58,330 nucleotides of DNA, taken from contig CAKSDP010000011.1 of NCBI GenBank assembly GCA_934446065.1, positions 1 to 58,330 on the forward strand. Direction: 5' to 3'. A model generated the notes under the pieces. That model had not been told where the DNA came from. It saw only the letters and a program-made list of their open reading frames with translations, and did not search any database. Position 1 is the first letter of the stretch. Each line of letters begins with the position of its first letter. The position numbers and the translations under genes were made by a program. Source of the DNA: an uncultured Eubacteriales bacterium. Lineage in GTDB: Bacteria; Bacillota; Clostridia; Oscillospirales; CAG-272. Below are positions 8,275 through 17,793 of the stretch, piece by piece.

Positions 8275-8976
8275 ATGAGCAATATTTCATATTCTCATGA
8301 AGTTGAAAGAATGTGCCCGATAGCCAAGGGACCGCATCACGGTCCGGCTCCCATTCCCGAAGAGGGCAGATGGGTAAAGGCATACGAGATCAAGGATATT
8401 TCGGGACTGTCGCACGGCATCGGCTGGTGCGCACCTCAGCAGGGCGCCTGCAAGCTGACGCTGAACGTTAAGGACGGTATCATCGAGGAGGCACTGGTCG
8501 AGACTATCGGATGTTCCGGTATGACTCACTCCGCTGCAATGGCAGCAGAGATCCTCCAGGGCAAAACGATCCTCGAGGCGCTCAACACCGACCTCGTCTG
8601 CGACGCTATCAACGTCGCTATGCGCGAGATCTTCAAGCAGCTCGTATACGGACGTACTCAGACCGCTTTCTCCGAGGACGGACTGCCGGTAGGCGCGTCT
8701 CTCGAGGACCTCGGTAAGGGACTCCGCTCGCAGGTCGGCACCATGTTCGGCACAAAGGCGAAGGGCGTCCGCTACCTCGAGATGGCTGAGGGCTATGTCC
8801 TCTCCATCGGCCTCGACGCAAACAGCGAGGTTATCGGCTACAAGTTCGTGCACCTCGGCAAGATGATGGAGGCGATCCGCCACGGCACCGCTCCCGCAGA
8901 GGCATACGAGGCAAATGTCAAGAGCTACGGCAGATACGACGACGCAGTGAAGTACATAGATCCCAGAGAAGAGTAA
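8275..8976 (+). CDS. NifU-like iron-sulfur cluster assembly scaffold protein
   Basis: 233 residues. AAAGGAG at 8260-8266 selects the ATG at 8275 over upstream in-frame starts at 8254 and 8227. The core resembles the NifU/IscU N-terminal scaffold domain: the Cys in ETIGCSGMTHSAAMAAEILQ matches the scaffold GC..A.A..S.. motif, and further Cys residues lie in GWCAPQQGACKL and LVCDAIN. The protein is longer than IscU (about 130 residues), with an extra N-terminal strand region and a C-terminal part (GYVLSIGLDANSEVIGYKFVHLG). It is followed 16 bases later by the GGGtGRT gene, and such a pairing is, as I recall, common in anaerobic Firmicutes. Whether it builds clusters for that partner is inference. 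Confidence 0.75.
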   Translation: MSNISYSHEVERMCPIAKGPHHGPAPIPEEGRWVKAYEIKDISGLSHGIGWCAPQQGACKLTLNVKDGIIEEALVETIGCSGMTHSAAMAAEILQGKTILEALNTDLVCDAINVAMREIFKQLVYGRTQTAFSEDGLPVGASLEDLGKGLRSQVGTMFGTKAKGVRYLEMAEGYVLSIGLDANSEVIGYKFVHLGKMMEAIRHGTAPAEAYEANVKSYGRYDDAVKYIDPREE

Positions 8977-8992
8977 GAAAGGAGGAGTTACA

Positions 8993-10000
8993 ATGTCTAA
9001 CAACGTAAAATTCGAAGGCTTCGAGAGAAGAATTGATAAGATCAAGGTCGCAATGGCTGAGTACGGCATCGCAGACCTCGAGGACGCTAAGGCTATCTGC
9101 GACAAGGCAGGCATCGACGTTGACGCTATCGTCAAGGGTGTGCAGGCTATCGCATTCGATAACGCAAGCTGGGCTTACACCCTTGGATGTGCGATCGCAC
9201 TGAAGAAGGGCGTAAAGAACGCTGCTGACGCCGCTGAGGCGATCGGTATCGGCCTCCAGGCATTCTGCATCCCCGGCTCCGTTGCAGAGAACCGTAAGGT
9301 CGGTCTCGGCCACGGTAACCTCGCAGCAATGCTCCTCCGCGAGGAGACCAAGTGCTTCTGCTTCCTCGCAGGACACGAGTCCTTTGCAGCAGCTGAGGGC
9401 GCTATCGGTATCGCGCGTACCGCAAACAAGGTTCGCCGCGAGCCCCTCCGCGTTATCCTGAACGGTCTCGGCAAGGACGCAGCATATATCATCTCCAGAA
9501 TCAACGGCTTTACCTACGTAAAGACTGATTATGACTTCTACGCAGACGAGCTCAAGGTGGTCTCCGAGACCGCATACTCCGATGGCGAGAAGGCGAAGGT
9601 CAAGTGCTACGGTGCAAACGACGTCCTCGAGGGCGTTGCCATCATGAAGCACGAGGGTGTTGACGTTTCCATCACCGGTAACTCCACCAACCCCACCAGA
9701 TTCCAGCACCTCGTCGCAGGCACCTACAAGAAGTGGGCGCTTGAGAACGGCAAGAAATACTTCTCCGTCGCTTCCGGCGGCGGTACCGGACGTACTCTGC
9801 ATCCCGATAACATGGGTGCAGGCCCCGCTTCCTACGGTCTGACCGACTCCATGGGACGTATGCACGGCGACGCACAGTTCGCAGGCTCGTCCTCCGTCCC
9901 GGCTCACGTCGAGATGATGGGCCTGATCGGCGCCGGCAACAACCCGATGGTTGGTATGACCGTCGCTTGCGCCGTCGCAGTCGAAGAGGCACAGAAGTAA
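8993..10000 (+). CDS. GGGtGRT protein (family of unknown function)
   Basis: 335 residues, ATG preceded by AAAGGAGGAG. It carries the motif that names the family, ASGGGTGRTLHPDNMG (around residues 260-275), and other long conserved-looking stretches such as GLGHGNLAAMLLREETKCFCFLAGHESFAAAEGAIGIAR. Glycine-rich loops and Cys residues (CDKAG, TLGCAIAL, KCFCFL, VACAVAV) suggest nucleotide or cofactor binding, but I know of no assigned biochemical activity. Codon use is strongly optimised here and in the scaffold gene, suggesting high expression. A classical terminator follows, so the two genes form one transcript. Confidence 0.85.
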   Translation: MSNNVKFEGFERRIDKIKVAMAEYGIADLEDAKAICDKAGIDVDAIVKGVQAIAFDNASWAYTLGCAIALKKGVKNAADAAEAIGIGLQAFCIPGSVAENRKVGLGHGNLAAMLLREETKCFCFLAGHESFAAAEGAIGIARTANKVRREPLRVILNGLGKDAAYIISRINGFTYVKTDYDFYADELKVVSETAYSDGEKAKVKCYGANDVLEGVAIMKHEGVDVSITGNSTNPTRFQHLVAGTYKKWALENGKKYFSVASGGGTGRTLHPDNMGAGPASYGLTDSMGRMHGDAQFAGSSSVPAHVEMMGLIGAGNNPMVGMTVACAVAVEEAQK

Positions 10001-10030
10001 TAGTCTCCGGACGTCAAAGCAAACCTCACG

Positions 10031-10067
10031 TCGGGGCTGCCGCATATCGCGGCAGTCCCGATTTTTT
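10031..10067 (+). terminator. Intrinsic terminator after the GGGtGRT gene
   Basis: GGGGCTGCCGC pairs with GCGGCAGTCCC around ATAT, followed by a run of six Ts. Confidence 0.9.
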
Positions 10068-10115
10068 GCGTTGCGGAATATTTGCCGCGTGCGGCCTCTC
10101 TCGTCAATATTCTTC

Positions 10116-10144
10116 TTTACAAACGAATGAACATTTGATATAAT
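10116..10144 (+). promoter_or_regulatory. Sigma-A promoter of the DUF2232-gdpP-rplI-dnaB block
   Basis: TTTACA, 17-base spacer, TATAAT, ending 50 bases before the ATG at 10194. Confidence 0.75.
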
Positions 10145-10193
10145 GTAAGGTAGTATTGTATACTTGCCGGGATCGGCGATCGGAGGGGATGAA

Positions 10194-11171
10194 ATGGACG
10201 GAGTGAACGAAAAAGCAGAGCGACCGGGTACGGCGTTCCTGTTTGTGATCACGCTTGTTTCGCTTGCTGCGGCCATGCTTGTTCCGGAGCTCGGAGTATT
10301 CGGCGTGATCGCTGCCGCCGGCGGCGTAATGTACGTCGCGTCTTCGCGGGCAAATGTTTTCCTGATTGCACTTGCATCGTCGGGCATGATCCTGTGCAGC
10401 CTCAGAGGGGACGGAATTGCTTACGTCGGCGCATCTGCCATTGTCGGATGTGCTCTTGTCGCCGGCATAGCACTCGGACTTGGAAAATCGTTTCACGTCG
10501 CGCTTATGGCGTTTGTCGCATCGGCTGCGTTTATGGCGATCGGCGGAGCCGCATTCGTTTTCGGACCCGGCGGGGTAAACCTGTCGGATGTGCCGCCGTT
10601 AGTTGAGCATAAGCTTTTGGTCTTTGTTCAGACTGTCATCTCTGCGTCGCCGAACGCCCTGACCGAGGATCAGGCGACAGCACTCATAAATATGTACAAG
10701 AATCTTTCCGGCTATATCGTGCTGTATATTCCGGCGATGGTCGGAATTGCAGCGGGAGTTTTCGGCGTGATCACGCTCCGCCTTTGCGGACTTATCCACA
10801 CGATCTCCGGTGACGGGCTGTACCCGATGTACCGCAGGCGCGCCGTCGTCAGCCGGACGTTCGCTGTCTTTTACCTTATCGCGACATTTCTGTTTGTAGC
10901 CGGAGGCGACGGGATCGTCGGTATTGCCGCCGGAAATATCGTGATATTCCTGCTTGTGCCGGCTGCCGCCGCAGGCGTTACCGCGTTCAGACGCGATCTT
11001 GCGCCGGGCGCAAGGCTCAGCCGCTTCAGAGCATTATTTATCCTGTTGTCCGTTATTTTTGTATTCGTATCTCCGGTACTTATAGTGATTTTGCTTTCGC
11101 TTCTCGGCGTGTTTGCCGCGTTCGGAAAAGCGCCCGGCGAAGATGGGAAAGAGGGGTCTGCTGGTGAATAA
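10194..11171 (+). CDS. DUF2232 (YybS-like) membrane protein
   Basis: 325 residues, start chosen at 10194 because GGAGGGG lies just upstream. The protein is almost entirely hydrophobic, with about eight predicted membrane segments (for example AFLFVITLVSLAAAMLV, FYLIATFLFVAGG, ALFILLSVIFVFVSPVLIVILL). A DUF2232/YybS membrane protein directly before gdpP, rplI and dnaB is the conserved Firmicutes arrangement, and this supports the family call more than sequence alone. Molecular role unknown. The stop overlaps the GTG start of gdpP (GTGAATAA). Confidence 0.75.
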   Translation: MDGVNEKAERPGTAFLFVITLVSLAAAMLVPELGVFGVIAAAGGVMYVASSRANVFLIALASSGMILCSLRGDGIAYVGASAIVGCALVAGIALGLGKSFHVALMAFVASAAFMAIGGAAFVFGPGGVNLSDVPPLVEHKLLVFVQTVISASPNALTEDQATALINMYKNLSGYIVLYIPAMVGIAAGVFGVITLRLCGLIHTISGDGLYPMYRRRAVVSRTFAVFYLIATFLFVAGGDGIVGIAAGNIVIFLLVPAAAAGVTAFRRDLAPGARLSRFRALFILLSVIFVFVSPVLIVILLSLLGVFAAFGKAPGEDGKEGSAGE

Positions 11172-13185
11172 AAATTCAAAGAATCCGCCTCCGCAAACAG
11201 CCTTTGTGTGGGCGATGTGCGTCGCCGGATGCATGGCGCTCGTTATCTGTGCCGCTGCGGTGGTGCTCGACGTAACTTCTCCGATCATTTGCGTGGCAAT
11301 AGCCGCAGCCGTGTATGCGGCAGCAGCGGTGCTTATCGCGTACTATATGCGCGCCGCGGCAAAGAAAAACAGCACCGCCGGGGGCAACGTCCCCGACAGT
11401 ATACTCCGCGACAGCGTGCTCAATATGAATATTCCGATGCTCATATGCGAGCGCACAAGCGAGAAGATTATCTGGTACAATAAGGCGGCAGGCCTTCTCG
11501 GCGACGGCAATCCGCTCTTCGGCGAGAAGTTTGCAAAGCTGTTCGGGATATCCCTCGACGACGCTTCGGCAGACCCGGAAAACGGTATCGAGGCAGAGTG
11601 CGGCGCACGCAGATTCCGCGTGTGCGGCAGAAACGTCGGCTCTGGCGAGAAGCTGTTCTGCATCCTCACGCTCGAGGATGTGACCGAGCTTCGCGCGGCG
11701 TATGACAGAGCAGCCGCGCGCGATACGGCTATCGCATATATTATCGCAGATAATATCGACGAGCTGGCGGAATACGAAAAGGAGAAATACCGCAAGGCGT
11801 CGGCTAAAATATCGTCCATCCTCACCGAGTGGGCGCAGGGATGCGGCGCGATCCTGAAGGAATACGAGCACGACAAGTACCTCTGCCTGATCGAGGCGGA
11901 AAAGCTTGACGAAAATATAGGCAGAAAGTTCGATCTGCTCGACCGCATACGCGATATCCGCGTCGGCGAGAGCGCGGTTCCGATCACGGTGTCCGCCGGT
12001 ATCGCAAACCTCGGCGAGAGCGCGTCTCTCCTTGAAAAGGAAAAGGCGGCGCGCCTTGCGCTCGAAATGGCGCTACAGCGCGGCGGCGATCAGGTCGTCG
12101 TAAAGGGAGAGGCGTCGATCGAATTCTACGGCGGCAGAACGCGGACTCCGCAGAAGCGTACAAAGGTGCGTGCACGCGTGTTTGCAAACGAGATGCTCAT
12201 GCATATGTCGCGCTCGTCGTCCGTCATGGTCATGGGTCACCGCTTTGCCGATTTTGACTGCTTCGGCGCGGCTGTCGGCATCGCGCGTCTCGCGATGTTC
12301 TGCGGCGTCCCCGTCCACATAATCACGGATTTCACGGACAGCGGAATGGACGTGTGCCGCGATATCGTCTCGAAAGAGAAGGATTTCGAGGGCGTGTTCG
12401 TCAGCGCTACCGACGCGCTTGACATGATGGAATCGGATATGCTGCTCGTCATTGTGGACGTCAATAACATGGCGCTTGTCGAGTCGCGCGAGATCGCAAA
12501 GGAGTGCACCTCCACCGTGATAATCGACCATCACCGCAAGATCGCCGAGTTTGAGCGCGAGCCGCTCATGACGTATATCGAGCCGGCGGCGTCTGCGGCG
12601 TGCGAGCTTGTCGCCGAAATGCTCGAGCAGTGCCTGCCCGACGGTATGCTTACCGCGTGTGAGGCGAATATGCTCCTTGCGGGCATAATTCTCGATACAA
12701 AGCAGTTCACCCGCAATACGGGAACCCGCACATTCAGCGCGGCGCTGTATCTGCGCGGCTGCGGAGCCGAGCCGTCCGATGTGCAGGAGCTGTTCAAAAC
12801 AACGCTCGATGAGTTCACGAACGAGGGCAAGTTCCGCTCGAACGTCGTTATATACCGCTCAATGTTCGCGGTAGCGCTCGGCGACGGAGAGGGCGAGAGC
12901 CTTGACCGCATCGCGGCGGCAAAGACCGCCGATAAGCTGTTGTCGGTCGAGGGAGTCCGCGCGTCGTTCGCACTCATAAAGATCGGTACTACGGTCCATA
13001 TTTCCGCCCGCTCGAGCGGTCAGGTGAATGTACAGCTCATCCTTGAGCAGCTTCGCGGCGGCGGTCATTACGATTCCGCCGGAGCGCAGGTCGAGGCGGC
13101 GGATATCTCAGAGGCGCTGACGCTGCTCAAGCACGCGATCGACAGCTATATCGACGGCGACGGCGTTCGCATGGGTCAGTCCTGA
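11164..13185 (+). CDS. gdpP: Cyclic-di-AMP phosphodiesterase GdpP
   Basis: 673 residues. Two N-terminal membrane helices are followed by a PAS-like region, a degenerate GGDEF domain and a C-terminal DHH/DHHA1 phosphodiesterase. The metal-site motifs are visible: GHRFADFDCFGA near residue 358, VIIDHHRKIAEF near 455 and GGGHYDSAGAQ close to the end. The family hydrolyses cyclic di-AMP to pApA, controlling osmolyte and cell-wall homeostasis. I chose the GTG at 11164 because GAGGGG precedes it and it overlaps the upstream stop; an ATG at 11143 in the same frame has a weak ribosome site. Confidence 0.93.
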   Translation: MNKNSKNPPPQTAFVWAMCVAGCMALVICAAAVVLDVTSPIICVAIAAAVYAAAAVLIAYYMRAAAKKNSTAGGNVPDSILRDSVLNMNIPMLICERTSEKIIWYNKAAGLLGDGNPLFGEKFAKLFGISLDDASADPENGIEAECGARRFRVCGRNVGSGEKLFCILTLEDVTELRAAYDRAAARDTAIAYIIADNIDELAEYEKEKYRKASAKISSILTEWAQGCGAILKEYEHDKYLCLIEAEKLDENIGRKFDLLDRIRDIRVGESAVPITVSAGIANLGESASLLEKEKAARLALEMALQRGGDQVVVKGEASIEFYGGRTRTPQKRTKVRARVFANEMLMHMSRSSSVMVMGHRFADFDCFGAAVGIARLAMFCGVPVHIITDFTDSGMDVCRDIVSKEKDFEGVFVSATDALDMMESDMLLVIVDVNNMALVESREIAKECTSTVIIDHHRKIAEFEREPLMTYIEPAASAACELVAEMLEQCLPDGMLTACEANMLLAGIILDTKQFTRNTGTRTFSAALYLRGCGAEPSDVQELFKTTLDEFTNEGKFRSNVVIYRSMFAVALGDGEGESLDRIAAAKTADKLLSVEGVRASFALIKIGTTVHISARSSGQVNVQLILEQLRGGGHYDSAGAQVEAADISEALTLLKHAIDSYIDGDGVRMGQS

Positions 13186-13233
13186 TGATTGAAAATTTAA
13201 AATTCCGACAGAGAAAGGTCAGGGTATATAAAA

Positions 13234-13677
13234 ATGAAAGTTATTCTTTTACAGGATGTTAAAGGTAAGGGCAAAAAGGATCAGATCATAAATGTTTCCG
13301 ACGGATATGCGCGCAACTTCCTCTTCCCGAAGAAGCTTGCGGCAGAGGCTGACGCAAAGGCTATCGGAGATGCGAAGAATAAGGAAGAGGCACAGCGCCA
13401 TAAGATCGAGCTTGAGCGCGCCGCAGCCAAAGAGACTGCCGAGCGCCTGCTCGCCGTTGTGGTGAAGATCACCTCAAAGGCGGGAGTTGACGGAAAGATA
13501 TACGGTTCCGTCACGTCCTCCGATGTTGCAGACGCGCTGAAGGCGCAGGCAGGCATCGAGATCGACCGCCGCAAGATAGTCATGGACAAGCCGATCAAGG
13601 CGTTCGGAAAATACGAGTATGACGTGAAGCTCTACCCGGAGATAGTCGGTAAGCTGAACGTCATCGTGACCGAGTAA
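13234..13677 (+). CDS. rplI: 50S ribosomal protein L9
   Basis: 147 residues, the usual L9 length. The N-terminus MKVILLQDVKGKGKKDQIINVSDGYARNFLFP is diagnostic (strand, Lys-rich loop, GYARNFL). A long helix and the C-terminal domain (KIYGSVTSSDVADAL) follow. It binds 23S rRNA near the L1 stalk base. It starts 48 bases after gdpP and ends three bases before dnaB, the conserved order. Confidence 0.97.
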   Translation: MKVILLQDVKGKGKKDQIINVSDGYARNFLFPKKLAAEADAKAIGDAKNKEEAQRHKIELERAAAKETAERLLAVVVKITSKAGVDGKIYGSVTSSDVADALKAQAGIEIDRRKIVMDKPIKAFGKYEYDVKLYPEIVGKLNVIVTE

Positions 13678-13680
13678 GCC

Positions 13681-15018
13681 ATGAACGACCAAATTCAGAG
13701 AAAACTGCCGTTCTCTCTTGAGGCGGAGCAGTCCGTGCTCGGCGCGGTGCTTATCGACCCGAACGTCATGGATGCGCTCACCGGCATCATAACCGCCGAT
13801 GATTTCATGCTTGAGGAGCATCGCGAGATATTCGGCGTTATGCAGGATATGTATAAGGAGAGCCGGAACATCGACCTGGTTCTTCTTATAGATTCGCTTG
13901 TCCGGAGCGGCGTTTATGACGAGGCGGGCGGCAGGGAATACATAAAGCTGATCGCCGAGACGGTGCCGAGCGCGGCAAACGCGCGCGACTATGCAAAGAT
14001 CGTCCGCGATAAGGCGAAAGTCCGCGAGCTGATCGCGGCTTGCGAGAGCATACTCGAATCGTCTTATGCGGAAGAGGATACGGCTGACGCTCTCGTCGAG
14101 CTTGCCGAGTCCAAAATATATGCGATCGCCGACAGCCGCGACAACCGCGGCTTTGTCCACATTAAAGAAGCGATCATGATGACGTACGAGCGCCTGCAAA
14201 AGCTGCGTACCGCACCCGAGGAGGTCCTCGGAATGCCGACCGGCTTTACGGGGCTTGACAACGTGCTCGTCGGTCTCGGAAACAGCGACCTCGTGCTCGT
14301 CGGCGCGCGACCCGGTATGGGTAAAACAAGCTTTGCGATGAACCTCGCGACCGCCGCCGCAAAGCGGACGAAAAAAGCGGTGTGCGTGTTCTCGCTCGAG
14401 ATGTCGGCGGAGCAGCTTACCTCGAGGATACTCTCGAGCGAGGCGCTGATCGACAGCTATGCGCTCAGGCGTGGCGATCTCGGCGACGACGACTGGACGC
14501 ACCTCGCCCATGCGGCGTCGGAGCTGTCCGAGTGCGATATTCTTATCGACGATACGACGGGCATCACCGTTTCCGGCATGAAGTCAAAGCTCCGCCGGGT
14601 AAAGAACCTCGGCATGGTCGTCATCGACTATCTCCAGCTTATGCAGAGCGAGCGCCGGATCGACAACCGCGTACAGGAGGTCGCCGATATTTCGCGAAGC
14701 CTCAAGCTTATGGCGAAGGAGTTCAACGTCCCGATAATCACGTGTGCGCAGCTCTCGCGCGGGCCCGAGTCGAGAACGGACAAGCGCCCGATGCTGTCCG
14801 ACCTGCGTGACTCCGGTGCGATCGAGCAGGATGCCGATATCGTTATGTTCCTCTACCGCGATGAGTATTATTCGCAGCAGCAGGACGAAATGTCCGTTGC
14901 GGAGGTCATCGTCGCGAAGAACCGTCACGGAAGCGTCGGCAAGGTCGAGATGGGCTGGGACGGCAAATACACCCGATTCAGAACGATCGACAGAGATGAG
15001 GGACATCCGGGCGCATAA
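13681..15018 (+). CDS. dnaB: Replicative DNA helicase DnaB
   Basis: 445 residues, normal length for the bacterial replicative helicase (dnaC in Bacillus). N-terminal DnaB domain (LPFSLEAEQSVLGAVLIDPN), then the RecA-like ATPase with Walker A GARPGMGKTS near residue 209, Walker B MVVIDYLQLM and the arginine-finger region LSRGPESRTDKRPMLSDLR. It unwinds DNA at the fork as a hexamer. It ends the gdpP-rplI-dnaB block and is followed by a perfect 16-base palindrome at 15052-15067. Confidence 0.97.
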   Translation: MNDQIQRKLPFSLEAEQSVLGAVLIDPNVMDALTGIITADDFMLEEHREIFGVMQDMYKESRNIDLVLLIDSLVRSGVYDEAGGREYIKLIAETVPSAANARDYAKIVRDKAKVRELIAACESILESSYAEEDTADALVELAESKIYAIADSRDNRGFVHIKEAIMMTYERLQKLRTAPEEVLGMPTGFTGLDNVLVGLGNSDLVLVGARPGMGKTSFAMNLATAAAKRTKKAVCVFSLEMSAEQLTSRILSSEALIDSYALRRGDLGDDDWTHLAHAASELSECDILIDDTTGITVSGMKSKLRRVKNLGMVVIDYLQLMQSERRIDNRVQEVADISRSLKLMAKEFNVPIITCAQLSRGPESRTDKRPMLSDLRDSGAIEQDADIVMFLYRDEYYSQQQDEMSVAEVIVAKNRHGSVGKVEMGWDGKYTRFRTIDRDEGHPGA

Positions 15019-15051
15019 AAACGCCAGTCGCACAAATAATTATAGTATGTT

Positions 15052-15067
15052 TGCCGGGATCCCGGCA
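15052..15067. repeat. Perfect 16-base palindrome between dnaB and the TldD-like gene
   Basis: TGCCGGGATCCCGGCA is fully self-complementary. It has no T-tract and no loop, so it is more likely a dimeric protein site or a 3'-end stem than a terminator. No function can be assigned. Confidence 0.4.
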
Positions 15068-15088
15068 TAGGAAAGGATAATTCGCAGA

Positions 15089-16477
15089 ATGCAGATCGGT
15101 ATTACGGATAAGGCGGCGCGGTTTCTGCCGGACGGCGGGCATACGGAGCTTCGCGTCCAGGAAAACTCGACCCGAAAGATGAGCATGATAAACGGCAGCA
15201 TCGCCGGGAATTCGGCATCGACCGTCTCCGGCGTGTGCGCACGTTCGGAGATGCGCGGCGTGTGGGGATACTCCTCAATGGCGGAGTGCTCGGAGGACGC
15301 CGCAGCGGCGGCAATACGCGCCGCAGTTGACAATGCGCACTTCATGGCGCACCGCGCAGGCCGCGACGGAGCGGGAATTGCCGACGTCCCGCGCAAGGGC
15401 TTGATCGTGCCGAAGAGTTGCTTCTATACAGGCGAGGAGAGAGATACCGCAGCGTTCCTGCGGGAGCTTGACGCGCTCATCCTCAAGATCTGCCCGAAGA
15501 TTTGCGGCAGATCGCTCGTCGTGATCGAGGAATCGATCGAAAAAGAGCTTGCCGTGACCGACGGCGTGCCGGGACATACCGCCATGCGCCGCAGCTACGT
15601 TTACGTTTTCCTCACCGCCGAGGGAAATTCCGGACAGCCGCTCGAGCTGTTCCGCGCGTTCGGCGGACTCGGCGCATTCTCGGAGAATTTCTCCGATCCC
15701 GCGCTGCTTGAGAGCGGTATTGCCGAGCTTTATTCAATGCTTATGGACAAATGCTCCGGCGTTTACGCTGAGGCGGGCGAAAAGACCGTCATCCTCGACG
15801 GCGCCCTCGCGGGGATGCTCGCGCATGAGGCGGTCGGACACACAGTCGAGGCTGACCTCGTCCTCGGCGGCTCCGTGGCATCTCACAGCCTAAACTGTCG
15901 CGTCGGATCCGAGCTTGTGAACATGGTCGATTTTGCGCATACTGCATTCGGCGAAACGGCGCCGCTGCCGGTATACCTCGACGATGAGGGCACCCCCGCC
16001 GAGGACGCTGTCCTGATCCGCGACGGAATACTTGTAGGCTATATGAACAGCCGCGAGAGCGCCGCTCATTTTGGAATGAAGCCGCAGGGCAACGCGAGAG
16101 CGTTCTCGTTCTCCGACGAGCCGCTAATCCGTATGAGGAACACCGCAGTCCTGCCCGGACACGATAAGCTGTCCGATATGATCGCATCGGTCGACGACGG
16201 GTATTACCTCGTCAGTACGATGAACGGTCAGGCTGATACCACGGGCGAGTTCATGTTCGGTATCTCGATGGGCTACGAGATAAAGCACGGCCGCCTCGGT
16301 CGCGCAATACTTGATACAACAATATCCGGCGTCGCGTTTGAGATGCTGAAGACCGTCGATATGGTGTCCGACACCATGAAGTGGGAGAGCAGCGGCTACT
16401 GCGGAAAAAAACAGCCGATGCCCGTCGGACTCGGCGGACCCGATCTGCGCTGCCGCGTAACGATCGGCGGAAGATAA
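15089..16477 (+). CDS. tldD: TldD-type metallopeptidase
   Basis: 462 residues. Contains the zinc motif HExxxH as LAHEAVGHTVEADLV (about residue 246), characteristic of TldD, plus the family motifs LPVYLDDEGTPAED, LVGYMNSRESA and GEFMFGISMGYEIKHG. With its partner TldE/PmbA it forms a heterodimeric protease that in other bacteria processes unfolded peptides and some peptide natural products. The partner follows 11 bases downstream. GAAAGG lies before the ATG. No precursor peptide gene is evident nearby. Confidence 0.88.
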   Translation: MQIGITDKAARFLPDGGHTELRVQENSTRKMSMINGSIAGNSASTVSGVCARSEMRGVWGYSSMAECSEDAAAAAIRAAVDNAHFMAHRAGRDGAGIADVPRKGLIVPKSCFYTGEERDTAAFLRELDALILKICPKICGRSLVVIEESIEKELAVTDGVPGHTAMRRSYVYVFLTAEGNSGQPLELFRAFGGLGAFSENFSDPALLESGIAELYSMLMDKCSGVYAEAGEKTVILDGALAGMLAHEAVGHTVEADLVLGGSVASHSLNCRVGSELVNMVDFAHTAFGETAPLPVYLDDEGTPAEDAVLIRDGILVGYMNSRESAAHFGMKPQGNARAFSFSDEPLIRMRNTAVLPGHDKLSDMIASVDDGYYLVSTMNGQADTTGEFMFGISMGYEIKHGRLGRAILDTTISGVAFEMLKTVDMVSDTMKWESSGYCGKKQPMPVGLGGPDLRCRVTIGGR

Positions 16478-16488
16478 GGAGGAAAGTT

Positions 16489-17787
16489 ATGCACGATCTG
16501 TCGAAAATTTGTGATACTGTGCTCACCGCCGCGAAGGCAGCGGGAGCAGACAAGGCATACGTTTCCGCTTCCGAGAGCGAAAAGCGTGAGTTCAACGCCG
16601 ACGGCGGCAGGTTTTCGCTTATGCGCACCCTGTTCGACAATGCGCTGTCGCTTACGGTGATCGCCGACGGCAGACGCGGCTCGTTCGGGCTGAACAGGCT
16701 TGACGACGCAGCCGTCGAAGAGATCGTCCCGCGTGCAATGGAGATCGCACGCGCCGGCGAGAGCGATCCGGCGTTTGACATCTGCCGCGAAAAATATAAT
16801 GAGAGCTTCACGGACGGCTGTCCCGACTGCGATACCGAGCGTCTCTTTGACCGCACGGAGGAGCTGTTCTCGCACATAAGCGAGGATTATCCGAAGATCG
16901 TGGTCGAGCAGATGATCGTCGAGCACGACCGCGTCCGCCGCGTGTACAAAAACACCTCCGGAACCGTGTTCGAGTCGCTCAGAGGAGCGTATTCGTTCGA
17001 CGTTATGTTTTCGGCGCACGATGGAACGGAGGCAACGTCATTCTTCAGCACCGGCGCCGTGACCGATTCTCTCGAGCGTCCGTTCTGCGAGCTTGGCTCG
17101 GTCGAGCGCGACCTCTCCGACGTTGAAGCGCAGCTTCACCCGATAACGCCGGAGGGCAAGTTTGTCGGAACGGTCATCATGCCGCCCGCCTGCCTCGGTT
17201 CGTTCGTCTCCGACATTATCGGAAATTTTGCGTCCGACACGGCGCTTCTCGACGGCACGAGCATCTGGAAGGATTCGCTCGGTCAGACCGTCGCCGACGA
17301 GAGACTGACGATATCGCTTTGCCCGCGCGATCCCGAGATAATCTGCGGCGAGCGCTATTCCGGCGACGGGTTCCTGTCCGAGAATTACGACTTCATCCGC
17401 AGCGGCGTGCTTGAGAGCTTTGCGCTCTCGCTTTACGCCGCCAATAAGACCGGCAACAGCAGAGCGAAGAACGCTTCGGGTGCGCTCGTGATCGCGCCCG
17501 GTGACGCGGATCTCGATTCAATGATAAAGGGGATCGAGCGCGGACTTATCGTCGGACGTTTTTCCGGCGGCGAGCCGGGCGCATCGGGTGATTTTTCGGG
17601 CGTTGCAAAGAACAGCTTCCTCATCGAGAACGGCAAGATCACAGGCCCCGTGAGCGAGGTCATGATCTCCGGCAATCTCGCGCAGATACTGAAGAGCGTG
17701 CGCGATATCTCGCGTGAGCGCATAGCTGACGGCGGCTCTGTTCTGCCGTATATCTCGTTTGACGGGATCACCGTCTCCGGAAAGTGA
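16489..17787 (+). CDS. pmbA: PmbA/TldE-type partner of TldD
   Basis: 432 residues from the ATG at 16489, selected by AAGGAGGAAAG; the frame is open further upstream, inside tldD. It has the PmbA/TldA fold (AYVSASESEKREFNADGGRFSLMRTLFDN at the N-terminus, DGFLSENYDFIRSGVLESFALS later) without the HExxxH zinc motif, as expected for the non-catalytic subunit. The close spacing supports co-expression and complex formation with the preceding gene. Confidence 0.85.
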   Translation: MHDLSKICDTVLTAAKAAGADKAYVSASESEKREFNADGGRFSLMRTLFDNALSLTVIADGRRGSFGLNRLDDAAVEEIVPRAMEIARAGESDPAFDICREKYNESFTDGCPDCDTERLFDRTEELFSHISEDYPKIVVEQMIVEHDRVRRVYKNTSGTVFESLRGAYSFDVMFSAHDGTEATSFFSTGAVTDSLERPFCELGSVERDLSDVEAQLHPITPEGKFVGTVIMPPACLGSFVSDIIGNFASDTALLDGTSIWKDSLGQTVADERLTISLCPRDPEIICGERYSGDGFLSENYDFIRSGVLESFALSLYAANKTGNSRAKNASGALVIAPGDADLDSMIKGIERGLIVGRFSGGEPGASGDFSGVAKNSFLIENGKITGPVSEVMISGNLAQILKSVRDISRERIADGGSVLPYISFDGITVSGK

Positions 17788-17793
17788 GATCTT

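Noticed and set aside
8287..10387. Two long minus-strand open frames (282 and 489 codons) opposite the scaffold and GGGtGRT genes
   Set aside because: They overlap highly codon-biased genes and cross their terminator and promoter; translations match nothing.
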